A program made the translations under genes and the position numbers. The notes beneath the pieces are model-generated. The model made no database searches and was not told the origin of the DNA. It was given only the letters and a program-made list of their open reading frames with translations. Shown here piece by piece: positions 7,523 to 13,448 of a stretch of DNA of 13,448 nucleotides. The stretch comes from PALSA-607 sp036510735 (lineage in GTDB: Bacteria; Actinomycetota; Actinomycetes; Acidothermales; Acidothermaceae): contig DATCDK010000194.1 of NCBI GenBank assembly GCA_036510735.1, forward strand, positions 1 through 13,448. The letters run 5' to 3'. Position 1 is the stretch's first letter, and each line of letters opens with the position of its first letter.

Positions 7523-8554
7523 TCATTGCCGTCGTACCGCACGAGCGCGTATCCGACGCACTGCCTCGGTACTGTTCGGGACGACGACACTGACGAGGAG
7601 CAGACCTCCGGTGACGATGTTCTGCACTTGCGCGGCAACATTCATGAGGGTGAGTGCCTCTTGAATGCAACCGATGACGACGATCGCGATAACGACACCG
7701 AAAATCGTGCCGCGACCACCGAAGATGGAGACTCCGCCGAGTAGTACGGCGGCGACGACGGTGAGCTCGAGCCCAGTGCCCGCGTCGTAGCGAGATGTGT
7801 CGAACCGCATCGTCCAGAGCACGCCGGCGAACGCGCACACGACGCCGGACAGGACGAAAAGCAGGAACTTGATACGAGTCACTCGGATACCAGAGAAACG
7901 CGCGGCCTCGGACTGCAGACCGATGGCGAAGATCGACCTCCCGACCGGTGTCGCGTGTAAGACGACGCCGAAGATCACGGCCATCACCAAGAAGATGCCC
8001 ATCGAGTACGCGATCTTGGTGTGCGGAATCGGTACGACGCCGACCTTTGTCAGCGACTGCGGGAAACCGCCGACCGAGTTGGTTCCGAGCACGATCTCCG
8101 CGATTCCGCGAAAGAGGGTGAGCGTGCCGATCGTCACTGCGATCGACGGCAGCCCGAGCTTGGTGACGAGGACCCCGTTGAGGGCACCCCCTGCCGCACC
8201 GACGATGAGGACCGCCACGATCGCCCAGGCGATTGGCCAGTGGTGCTCGAAGAAGTACCCGAGCAGCGTGCTCGACAGCCCAAGCATCGAGGCAACAGAG
8301 AGGTCGATCTCTCCCGTCATCACGATCAAGGTGAGCGGCAGCGCCATGATCGCGATCTCGCCCATGTTCAGGCCGATGAAGAACACATCGGTGGACGTCA
8401 GGAAGTGCGGAGACTCCGACGCCCCAAACAGGATGCTGGCAAGAAGCACCAGCACGAGACCGCTCTCCCACCGGAGGAGTCCCCGCCACGAAGCCGAGTT
8501 CTTCGCGGGTGGGTCGGCGACCGGAGCCTGACTCAATGTGGAGTTAGACGACAT
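7523..8554 (-). CDS. rhaQ: Rhamnose ABC transporter permease, RbsC/RhaQ family
   Basis: 343 residues, inner-membrane half of the sugar channel. Many hydrophobic segments (about nine or ten) follow a hydrophilic N-terminus of some 30 residues. Hallmarks of the ribose/xylose/rhamnose permease family are visible: ALPLTLIVMTGEIDLSVAS at 71-89, the ATPase-contact loop EAARFSGI at 216-223, and LLGGVSIFGGRGT at 271-283. The ATG at 8554 overlaps the end of rhaP by 11 bases and is preceded by AAGGGCGA inside rhaP. It pairs with RhaP as a heterodimer energised by the double-domain ATPase RhaT. Whether this one or its neighbour corresponds to RhaQ or RhaP of Rhizobium is a naming choice I cannot settle from sequence alone. 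Confidence 0.9.
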   Translation of the reverse strand: MSSNSTLSQAPVADPPAKNSASWRGLLRWESGLVLVLLASILFGASESPHFLTSTDVFFIGLNMGEIAIMALPLTLIVMTGEIDLSVASMLGLSSTLLGYFFEHHWPIAWAIVAVLIVGAAGGALNGVLVTKLGLPSIAVTIGTLTLFRGIAEIVLGTNSVGGFPQSLTKVGVVPIPHTKIAYSMGIFLVMAVIFGVVLHATPVGRSIFAIGLQSEAARFSGIRVTRIKFLLFVLSGVVCAFAGVLWTMRFDTSRYDAGTGLELTVVAAVLLGGVSIFGGRGTIFGVVIAIVVIGCIQEALTLMNVAAQVQNIVTGGLLLVSVVVPNSTEAVRRIRARAVRRQ

Positions 8555-9572
8555 GGCGTTCGCCCTTCGCCGATTGCAGGCGACGGCTTACCCGCAGGCC
8601 AAGCCAACGGTCGAAGGCGATCGCGCCGAGTAGCAGGGCGCCAGCGATCGCTTGGTTCCAAAACGACGAGATCCTCGAGGCCACGAGCGCCTGGTTGATC
8701 GTGTTCAATAGCAGCGCACCGAGCGCCGCGCCGAGCACGGTGCCGCTACCGCCGAAGATTGCAACACCGCCGACAACCACGGCGGAGATGACGAGCAACT
8801 CATAGCCCGTGCCACCAGTGGCGTTGATCGTGGCGAACTGGGCGAGGAAGAGTGCGCCACCGAGTCCGGCAAGCGCACCGCTGACAACGAACGCAGTGAA
8901 CACCCGTCGTCCGACTGGGAGGCCCGCAAGTGCTGCCGCGTCGGGGTTGGAGCCGATCGCATACAGATCGCGGCTCGACCGGAACGACCTCATGGCGTAA
9001 CCGATGAGACCGATGACCACGGCAACGACGACGGCGAGCCACGGAACGCCGAAGATGGTCTCGTACCCAACGGCCTGGAACGAGCGAGGGATGCTCGCCG
9101 GGTCGGTCTGCTTGCCGTTGACGATGATCGCGTCGACGCCGCGAACGATGTAGAGCGCGGCGAGCGTGACGACGAGGCTCGGCACTCTGGTCACCGTCGT
9201 GATCAGGCCGTTGATCGCGCCGATCCCTGCGCCGATCGCCGTACCGACGACGAACCCGAAGATCGCCGGCATATGCGGGTTATGCACGAACAGATCGCCG
9301 ACGAGATACGCCGAGAGGCCAAGCACCGAGCCGACGGAGAGGTCGACGTTGCGCGTGACGATCACCAGGGTCTCGCCGACGGCGAGCAACGCGACCAGGG
9401 CGGCTCCAGCCAGCAGTTGCTGAACGCTGTGCTCGCTGGCGAACGAGTGATTGTGCAGCGTCGTGAGCCCGAACACGATGGCGATGACGATCGCGATGCC
9501 GAGCTCGCGCGCTCGTAGCAACGAGCCAGTCCGGCTGATCCGGTTCAGCGTCGGCGCCGTCGTCGAAGTCAC
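8544..9572 (-). CDS. rhaP: Rhamnose ABC transporter permease, RbsC/RhaP family
   Basis: 342 residues, second membrane subunit of the importer and related to the following gene. Motifs: GETLVIVTRNVDLSVGS at 66-82, the cytoplasmic loop NPDAAALAGLPVGRR at 209-223, and VVGGVAIFGGSGT at 266-278, between hydrophobic helices. It starts with GTG at 9572, which overlaps the ATPase stop as GTGA. No clear Shine-Dalgarno sequence is seen, so translation is probably coupled to the ATPase gene. It ends with TAA at 8544-8546, inside the start of rhaQ. The P/Q naming follows the order of the Rhizobium rhamnose transporter and is tentative; the family call is firm. Confidence 0.9.
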   Translation of the reverse strand: MTSTTAPTLNRISRTGSLLRARELGIAIVIAIVFGLTTLHNHSFASEHSVQQLLAGAALVALLAVGETLVIVTRNVDLSVGSVLGLSAYLVGDLFVHNPHMPAIFGFVVGTAIGAGIGAINGLITTVTRVPSLVVTLAALYIVRGVDAIIVNGKQTDPASIPRSFQAVGYETIFGVPWLAVVVAVVIGLIGYAMRSFRSSRDLYAIGSNPDAAALAGLPVGRRVFTAFVVSGALAGLGGALFLAQFATINATGGTGYELLVISAVVVGGVAIFGGSGTVLGAALGALLLNTINQALVASRISSFWNQAIAGALLLGAIAFDRWLGLRVSRRLQSAKGERHVV

Positions 9573-11116
9573 GCTGCCGACCCGACGCTCTGGCCCGTCG
9601 CGGCCCGCATGATCGACGCCTCGGTTGCAGCCTCACGTGGCATCTCCGCGACCAGCCGGCCCTCTCGCAGGACGAGAATTCGGTCAGCCATGCCGAGGAT
9701 CTCGGGGAGTTCGGAGGAGATCATCAGGACAGCAACGCCCTGCGACACAAGCTGATCGAGCAACCTGTGCACCTCCGCCTTGGTTCCGACGTCGATACCG
9801 CGAGTCGGTTCGTCGACGATCAGCAGCGTCGGATTGCGGGCCAACCATTTGCTGAGCACGACCTTCTGCTGGTTGCCCCCCGACAATGTCGAAACCGGGT
9901 TCTTGAGGCGGCCGAACTTCAGGCGCAGCTTCACCGCCCACTCCGCCGCTAGGTCGCGTTCGCGCTTGCGGGAAATGAGCCCGCGCCGCTCGAGTCGGCC
10001 AAGTGATGCGAGGGCGATGTTGTGGTCGATGGCCATTTCCATGACCAGACCCTGCAGACGTCGATCCTCAGGGACGAACGCAATGCCAGCGCCCATCGCC
10101 GCAAGCGGCGAGCCGTTCGGCAGCACCTTGCCGCCCATCGTCACGGTGCCAGCGTCGTAGCGATCGATGCCGAAGATGGCGCGCGCGACCTCGCTGCGAC
10201 CGGCTCCGACAAGCCCTGACAGCCCGACGATCTCGCCGCGACGCACCTTGAACGACACATCGGTGAAGACGCCCTCGCGAGTCAGCCGCGAGACGTCGAG
10301 AACCTCTGCTCCGGGCGCGGTCTCGGTCTTCGGGAACAGCGTGTCGAGGTCGCGACCGACCATCGACCGGATGATGTCGTCGATGGTGAGTTCCTCGACC
10401 GGTGCGGTCCGCACGAACCTGCCGTCGCGCATGATCGTGACCCGCTGGCAGATCGCAAAGACCTCTTCGAGCCGGTGCGAGATGAAGAGGACGGCGGTGT
10501 TGTCGGCCCGCAACGCGCGGACTACGGCGAAGAGCCGGTCGACCTCGACCGAACTGAGGGCCGCGGTGGGCTCGTCCATCACAATGACCCGAGCATTGAA
10601 GGAGATGGCCTTGGCGATCTCGACGATCTGCTGATCGGCGACCGAGAGGCCACGCGCGAGCCGGTTGGAATCGAGCGCAACGCCGAGGCGGGCAAACGCA
10701 GCGTCGGCGCGGCGGCGCATCGCCGCCCGATCGATCTGCCGTCCTCGCCCGAGGATCTGCCGCCCGACGAAGATGTTCTCCGCGATGCTCAGGTCGGGGA
10801 ACAGCGTCGGCTCCTGGTAGATGATCGAGACGCCCGCAAACCTCGACGCGGCGGGGCCGTTCAGGGTCGTTCGAACGCCGCCGATGAGGAGTTCGCCGCT
10901 GTCGGGGTGGTGCACCCCGGCCAGGATCTTGACCAGCGTCGACTTGCCCGCGCCGTTCTCGCCCACCAGCGCGTGTGCTTCGCCTGCGTAGAGGCGAACA
11001 GAGCCGTCTTCGAGCGCCTTGACCGCGCCGAAAGACTTCGTCGCGTGCACCAACTCGAGCAAGGGGGCATCGTCGGTCGGCCCCGGGGACGCGGTGGCCG
11101 CATCGTTCGCGGTCAT
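9569..11116 (-). CDS. rhaT: Rhamnose ABC transporter ATPase, double nucleotide-binding domain (RbsA/RhaT type)
   Basis: 515 residues with two ABC domains in tandem, as in RbsA, XylG and Rhizobium RhaT. Domain 1: Walker A GENGAGKST at 52-60, signature-like LSVADQQ at 157-163, Walker B VIVMDEPTAAL from 177. Domain 2: degenerate Walker A GLVGAGRSE at 301-309 (normal for this family), signature LSGGNQQ at 411-417, Walker B LLIVDEPTRGID from 431. It hydrolyses ATP to drive sugar import. An open frame reaches 30 codons upstream to 11206, but that start would lie upstream of the predicted transcript start and the operator. The ATG at 11116 has AAGGG 6 bases before it and is preferred. It is the first gene of the operon. 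Not related to the E. coli proton symporter also called RhaT. Confidence 0.94.
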   Translation of the reverse strand: MTANDAATASPGPTDDAPLLELVHATKSFGAVKALEDGSVRLYAGEAHALVGENGAGKSTLVKILAGVHHPDSGELLIGGVRTTLNGPAASRFAGVSIIYQEPTLFPDLSIAENIFVGRQILGRGRQIDRAAMRRRADAAFARLGVALDSNRLARGLSVADQQIVEIAKAISFNARVIVMDEPTAALSSVEVDRLFAVVRALRADNTAVLFISHRLEEVFAICQRVTIMRDGRFVRTAPVEELTIDDIIRSMVGRDLDTLFPKTETAPGAEVLDVSRLTREGVFTDVSFKVRRGEIVGLSGLVGAGRSEVARAIFGIDRYDAGTVTMGGKVLPNGSPLAAMGAGIAFVPEDRRLQGLVMEMAIDHNIALASLGRLERRGLISRKRERDLAAEWAVKLRLKFGRLKNPVSTLSGGNQQKVVLSKWLARNPTLLIVDEPTRGIDVGTKAEVHRLLDQLVSQGVAVLMISSELPEILGMADRILVLREGRLVAEMPREAATEASIMRAATGQSVGSAA

Positions 11117-11122
11117 GGAGGT

Positions 11123-11127
11123 CCCTT
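11123..11127 (-). promoter_or_regulatory. Ribosome binding site of the first operon gene
   Basis: AAGGG on the minus strand, 6 bases before the ATG at 11116. It supports the short form of the ATPase gene over the in-frame extension to 11206. Confidence 0.6.
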
Positions 11128-11137
11128 CTGCTCGACG

Positions 11138-11183
11138 CCCTATCGTGGGCAGGACGTGAATCGTTTCAATACAACCGATAGGG
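11138..11183 (-). repeat. 8-bp inverted repeat framing the operator in the operon leader
   Basis: CCCTATCG (11138-11145) and CGATAGGG (11176-11183) are exact reverse complements, 30 bases apart. Their midpoint is within about 2 bases of the centre of the LacI-type operator at 11157-11168. Part or all of the right arm would be at the very 5' end of the predicted mRNA, so the repeat could fold the leader into a stem-loop or act as a second protein site. Function unknown. Confidence 0.5.
11157..11168. promoter_or_regulatory. LacI-type operator, operon side
   Basis: TGAATCGTTTCA matches its reverse complement at 10 of 12 positions and has the central CG typical of LacI-family sites. It lies just downstream of the predicted operon transcript start (about 11180), where a bound repressor would block elongation or promoter escape. 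The presumed ligand is the LacI-family protein encoded next door. Confidence 0.65.
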
Positions 11184-11186
11184 GCG

Positions 11187-11216
11187 AAGCTAGAGCGGGT
11201 TTCCACGCCGTGTCAA
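11187..11216 (-). promoter_or_regulatory. Main promoter of the rhamnose operon
   Basis: On the minus strand the -35 TTGACA (11211-11216) is a perfect consensus, followed by an 18-base spacer and the -10 TAGCTT (11187-11192), which fits the actinobacterial TANNNT pattern. The transcript would start near 11180, giving a leader of about 64 bases before the ATPase start at 11116. Predicted from consensus only. Confidence 0.6.
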
Positions 11217-11269
11217 GACATTCTGGGACCGTTACCAAGACGTGACTCCGACGTGTTCTGGGAGATACT

Positions 11270-11281
11270 TGAGTCGTTTCA
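11270..11281. promoter_or_regulatory. LacI-type operator, regulator side
   Basis: TGAGTCGTTTCA shares 11 of 12 bases with the site at 11157-11168; its own symmetry is weaker (8 of 12). The centres of the two sites are 113 bases apart, which would permit cooperative binding or DNA looping. It overlaps candidate promoter elements of the LacI-family gene, suggesting autoregulation. Confidence 0.6.
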
Positions 11282-11306
11282 ACGTGGAAGGCGTACCGCG
11301 TAAGGT
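11278..11306 (+). promoter_or_regulatory. Candidate promoter of the LacI-family gene
   Basis: A -10 TAAGGT (11301-11306) is preceded at 17 bases by a weak -35 TTCAAC (11278-11283) that overlaps the operator. An alternative -10, GATACT at 11264-11269, would place the transcript start inside the operator. Either layout allows the repressor to control its own gene. Neither is strong. Confidence 0.35.
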
Positions 11307-11333
11307 AAGTCCGCTCGCCAGAGGATCAGGAGC

Positions 11334-11337
11334 AGGG
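11334..11337 (+). promoter_or_regulatory. Ribosome binding site of the LacI-family gene
   Basis: AGGG ends 5 bases before the GTG at 11343; a second purine run, AGGAG, is at 11328-11332. This supports the GTG at 11343 over the in-frame GTG four codons later. Confidence 0.5.
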
Positions 11338-11342
11338 ACGCC

Positions 11343-12389
11343 GTGAGTTCCACCGTGAGCATCAAAGATGTCGCTGCCCGCGCCGGCGTCTCGGTCGGGA
11401 CTGTCTCCAACGTCTTGAACCGACCCGAGCGGGTCGCGGAGGAGACGCGCACACGCGTGCAGTTGGCGATCATCGCCTTGGGCTTTGTGCGCAACGAGCC
11501 CGCACGGCAATTGCGGGCCGGCCGCAGCCGCACCATCGGCCTTCTCGTCCTTGATGCGGCGAACCCCTTCTTCGCCGACGTCTCCAGGGGCGCCGAAGAA
11601 GCCGCGGCGCACGCCGGTCTCGCGGTCATCTTGTGCAACAGCGGCCAGGACGCCGCGAAGGAGTCGGCGTACCTGAATTTGATGGCGGAACAACGCGTGC
11701 AGGGCCTACTCCTGACACCGGTCGACGCCGACCCGATCCGGCTGTCCAAGCTCGTCGAACGCGGCATGCCCGTCGTGCTGCTCGACCGTCGCGCGGAGGG
11801 CGCTGGCATGTGCTCTGTCTCGGTCGACGACATCAGCGGCGGCGAGCTCGCGGTGAGTCACCTCCTGGAGATGGGACACGAGCGGATCGCCTTCATCGGC
11901 GGCCCTACGACGATTGCCCAGGTCAAGGATCGGCTCCAGGGTGCGCGCAATGCACTCGCACGCGCGGGGCGTGACCCCGAATCGCTCGTGAGCATCATCA
12001 CGACGTCGATGACCGTCGCAGCCGGACGCGGGGCTGGCGAACGGCTCGGCGGCCTGCCGGTGAAGCGCCGGCCGACAGCGGCGTTCTGCGGCAACGACCT
12101 GCTGGCTCTTGGTTTGCTTCAGGAGATGATCCGGCAGGGCCTAGACGTACCAAACGACGTTGCGATCGTGGGCTACGACGACATCGAGTTCGCCGCTGCT
12201 GCGGCTGTTCCTCTGACGTCCGTGCGCCAACCTCGACACTTGCTGGGAAAGACTGCCGCCGATCTCCTGCTCGAAGAGACCCAAGACCCGCAACACCACA
12301 TTCACCGGCAGATCGAGTTCGAGCCGGATCTTGTCGTCCGTGCGTCGACGCGGTCGAGGACCGCGACCGGCACGGCCTCGCAGCGATAG
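11343..12389 (+). CDS. LacI-family transcriptional regulator of the rhamnose operon
   Basis: 348 residues, full length for the family. The N-terminal helix-turn-helix is SIKDVAARAGVSVGTVSNVLN (residues 6-26). The hinge helix NEPARQLRAGRS (51-62) contains Leu57, the residue that family members insert into the central CG of their operator. The remainder is a periplasmic-binding-protein-like effector domain (TIGLLVLDAANPFFADVSRG from 64, FIGGPTTIAQVKDRLQGA around 184-201, VAIVGYDDIEF around 272-282). It is divergent from the operon, and two matching operators lie in the shared intergenic region. It most likely represses uptake and catabolism until a rhamnose-derived inducer (rhamnose or rhamnulose) binds; the effector is inferred. 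The GTG start at 11343 has AGGG 5 bases upstream. It ends 3 bases before the convergent GntR-family gene. It corresponds in role to the LacI-type RhaR proposed for some non-proteobacterial rhamnose regulons. Confidence 0.92.
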   Translation: MSSTVSIKDVAARAGVSVGTVSNVLNRPERVAEETRTRVQLAIIALGFVRNEPARQLRAGRSRTIGLLVLDAANPFFADVSRGAEEAAAHAGLAVILCNSGQDAAKESAYLNLMAEQRVQGLLLTPVDADPIRLSKLVERGMPVVLLDRRAEGAGMCSVSVDDISGGELAVSHLLEMGHERIAFIGGPTTIAQVKDRLQGARNALARAGRDPESLVSIITTSMTVAAGRGAGERLGGLPVKRRPTAAFCGNDLLALGLLQEMIRQGLDVPNDVAIVGYDDIEFAAAAAVPLTSVRQPRHLLGKTAADLLLEETQDPQHHIHRQIEFEPDLVVRASTRSRTATGTASQR

Positions 12390-12392
12390 CGC

Positions 12393-13088
12393 CTAAAGCA
12401 GTTCTGAAGACGAGCCCGGCAGGAAATCCTCGACACCGACGAGATGCACGTCCATCCGCAGCCGCGCTCGCTCAGGGTCGTGCGCGGCGATGGCTTGCAG
12501 CACGGCGCGATGTTCCGCCACGGTGCGGTCCAACGCGCCTTCGTCGAGCCCCGTGAGTACCAGGCGGGCCCGCGCGGTCCGACCTGAAAGAGAGGCGATG
12601 AGCGCGGCCAGCGCCGGGTTCCCCGACCCTGCCGCGACGGCGCGATGGAACCCGAGGTCTGCCGCAAAGAAACGGTCGATGTCTGCAGGCGGCTGCGCTG
12701 CCGCCTCACTTTCTGCAAGCACCCGCTCAGCAGCCGCCAAGCCATCGGCATCGATGTTCATCGCGGCCAGCGCGGCAGCCTCGCACTCAAGGACGCGACG
12801 CACAGCCAGGAATTGGCGCGCTCCGGTTCCGTTGTGCACATCGACGACGAAGCTCAGTGGCGCCATCAATAGGCCGGGCTCGAGGGTGGTGACGTACGTG
12901 CCGTCACCCTGCCTGGTGTCCAGCACCCCCATCGCCGCAAGCGCACTGACGCCCTCGCGCAGGGGGCCGCGCGAAACACCGAGCCGAGCGCCGAGATCCT
13001 TCTCCGTCGGGAGCCGATCGCCCGCACTCAACTCACCGGTCAGGATCATCGCTTTGATGGCCGCGACGACGTCTGCAGTGCGAGCCAT
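12393..13088 (-). CDS. GntR-family regulator, FadR subfamily with FCD ligand domain
   Basis: 231 residues. The winged helix-turn-helix is at the N-terminus (VVAAIKAMILTGELSAGDRL at 7-26, then LGARLGVSRGPLREGVSALA, wing GDGTYVT at 61-67). The FCD all-helical effector domain is about 90-220, with its usual metal-binding set visible: Asp144 and His148 in AADLGFHRA, His193 in EHRAVL, His215 in VHLVGVEDF. Proteins of this type often sense organic or sugar acids; LldR senses lactate. Since the rhamnose pathway here probably ends in L-lactate, a link is possible but unproven. An open frame extends to 13181. The ATG at 13088 is preferred because it begins just ahead of the DNA-binding domain, while the longer form would cover the predicted promoter and operator. 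No Shine-Dalgarno sequence is seen, consistent with leaderless translation. Tail to tail with the LacI-family gene. Confidence 0.88.
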   Translation of the reverse strand: MARTADVVAAIKAMILTGELSAGDRLPTEKDLGARLGVSRGPLREGVSALAAMGVLDTRQGDGTYVTTLEPGLLMAPLSFVVDVHNGTGARQFLAVRRVLECEAAALAAMNIDADGLAAAERVLAESEAAAQPPADIDRFFAADLGFHRAVAAGSGNPALAALIASLSGRTARARLVLTGLDEGALDRTVAEHRAVLQAIAAHDPERARLRMDVHLVGVEDFLPGSSSELL

Positions 13089-13096
13089 GGCATCGA

Positions 13097-13126
13097 AGCC
13101 TAGAGCGAACCGGACAAAAAGGTCAA
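13097..13126 (-). promoter_or_regulatory. Predicted promoter of the GntR-family gene, possibly leaderless
   Basis: On the minus strand the -35 TTGACC (13121-13126) is followed by an 18-base spacer and the -10 TAGGCT (13097-13102). Only 8 bases separate the -10 from the ATG at 13088, so transcription would begin at or next to the start codon. This fits the missing ribosome binding site. Leaderless mRNAs are common in actinobacteria. Confidence 0.5.
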
Positions 13127-13148
13127 ATGAATCTATGACCTTAAGGTC
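13119..13148. promoter_or_regulatory. AAGGTC-type inverted repeats, candidate operator of the GntR-family regulator
   Basis: AAGGTCA (13119-13125) and TGACCTT (13136-13142) form a 7-bp inverted repeat with a 10-base centre. The second arm also takes part in a perfect 12-bp palindrome, GACCTTAAGGTC, at 13137-13148. Three half-sites therefore lie in 30 bases, and the first overlaps the predicted -35 box of the GntR-family gene. An autoregulatory site is the simplest reading. Confidence 0.5.
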
Positions 13149-13194
13149 GCAAAGCATCCCAAAGTCGAGAGCCAGTAGCACGATTGATCAGACA

Positions 13195-13207
13195 AATATC
13201 CGATATT
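13195..13207. repeat. Short AT-rich inverted repeat between the DipZ-like and GntR-family genes
   Basis: AATATC and GATATT are exact reverse complements around a single C. The repeat lies in an AT-rich patch, unusual for this window, 20 bases past the stop of the DipZ-like gene. It could be a protein site or part of a weak transcript end; no function can be assigned. Confidence 0.35.
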
Positions 13208-13226
13208 AGGGCACGATAGCCCCGAG

Positions 13227-13448
13227 TTAGCCGAAGGTGAAGTCATAGGCCTGGACGCCGGGAGTCGCACTCAGAGTGAGGATCGCGGGCTTGTCTGAGC
13301 TGCCCTTCACAAGCGTGTAGAGCTTGGGCACACCCGTGACCGCAATCGTCGACGTCGTCGCGCCGTTCACCGCAACGGTGACGGTGCCGCTACCGCTCAT
13401 CACCAGGTACACGACGTCCGCCTGATAGTTCAGTTCCAGCTTGGCGTT
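13227..13448 (-). CDS. C-terminal end of a DipZ-like protein (carbohydrate-binding-module-like domain), 5' part outside the window
   Basis: 73 codons remain, read from the window edge to TAA at 13227-13229. The fragment shows NAKLELNYQADVVYLVMSGS, then alternating strands and the ending GVQAYDFTFG. This matches my memory of the C-terminal beta-sandwich of DipZ-type proteins (a cytochrome c biogenesis CcdA-like membrane part, a thioredoxin-like domain, then a module resembling carbohydrate-binding domains), whose last residues read like LQVYSFTFG. Such proteins handle disulfide chemistry outside the membrane. The redox motif is not in the window. It could instead be another secreted protein ending in the same module. 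It appears unrelated to rhamnose use and marks the locus border. It is 138 bases upstream of the GntR-family gene on the same strand. Confidence 0.6.
   Translation of the reverse strand, partial: NAKLELNYQADVVYLVMSGSGTVTVAVNGATTSTIAVTGVPKLYTLVKGSSDKPAILTLSATPGVQAYDFTFG

Noticed and set aside
7456..7641. N-terminal extension of the rhaS frame
   Set aside because: It would overlap rhaQ by more than 100 bases and bury the lipoprotein signal peptide inside the protein. The ATG at 7455 has a good ribosome binding site.
11117..11206. N-terminal extension of the rhaT frame
   Set aside because: It would begin upstream of the predicted transcript start and be translated through the operator. The sequence has no similarity to ABC ATPase N-termini.
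10475..11245. 256-codon plus-strand open frame
   Set aside because: Antisense to rhaT and running through the operon promoter; no recognisable domain.
12385..12400. Bidirectional terminator between the two convergent regulator genes
   Set aside because: Only 3 bases separate the stops and no stem-loop with T-runs is visible there.
13089..13181. N-terminal extension of the GntR-family frame
   Set aside because: It would cover the predicted promoter and inverted repeats, and the DNA-binding domain already begins just after the ATG at 13088.
13208..13226. Possible intrinsic terminator after the DipZ-like gene
   Set aside because: Only a 4-bp GGGC/GCCC stem with a 6-base loop and no T-run; too weak to call.

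Overview
The window is high-GC DNA with actinobacterial traits: GTG and TTG starts, 4-base start/stop overlaps, TANNNT-type -10 boxes, and the last 73 codons of a gene resembling the C-terminus of the mycobacterial-type DipZ protein. The genus cannot be fixed from the sequence.

Positions 11116 down to 1 (minus strand) hold one tightly packed L-rhamnose uptake and catabolism operon. The order is ABC ATPase (rhaT), permease (rhaP), permease (rhaQ), lipoprotein binding protein (rhaS), mutarotase (rhaM/rhaU), L-rhamnose isomerase (rhaI), a fused rhamnulose-1-phosphate aldolase/dehydrogenase (rhaEW type), an extra AraA/FucI-family isomerase, and rhamnulokinase (rhaB), which runs off the left edge. 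Five junctions overlap by 1-11 bases. The others are short gaps: 45 bases before the extra isomerase, 67 before rhaS, and 63 between rhaS and rhaM, where a perfect 19-bp hairpin sits.

The inferred pathway runs: outside L-rhamnose -> RhaS/P/Q/T -> anomer equilibration by RhaM -> L-rhamnulose by RhaI -> rhamnulose-1-P by RhaB -> DHAP plus L-lactaldehyde by the aldolase half of RhaEW -> oxidation of lactaldehyde (probably to L-lactate) by the SDR half. No separate lactaldehyde dehydrogenase is present. The AraA-like isomerase is not needed for this route and may open it to a second sugar.

Positions 11117-11342 are a divergent control region. It has a strong promoter for the operon, two near-palindromic LacI-type operators with a central CG, and a LacI-family regulator gene on the plus strand (11343-12389). 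A FadR/FCD-type GntR regulator gene follows tail to tail (12393-13088, minus), 3 bases from the end of the LacI gene. It has its own promoter, overlapped by AAGGTC-type inverted repeats, and may be leaderless. The DipZ-like 3' end (13227-13448, minus) marks the right border of the sugar locus.

No tRNA, rRNA, CRISPR array, insertion sequence or phage gene was seen. No gene-free stretch exceeds 300 bases. The locus is a recognisable rhamnose system. The points most worth attention are the extra isomerase, an Asp in place of a metal-binding His in RhaI, the rhaS-rhaM hairpin, and the architecture of the two control regions.
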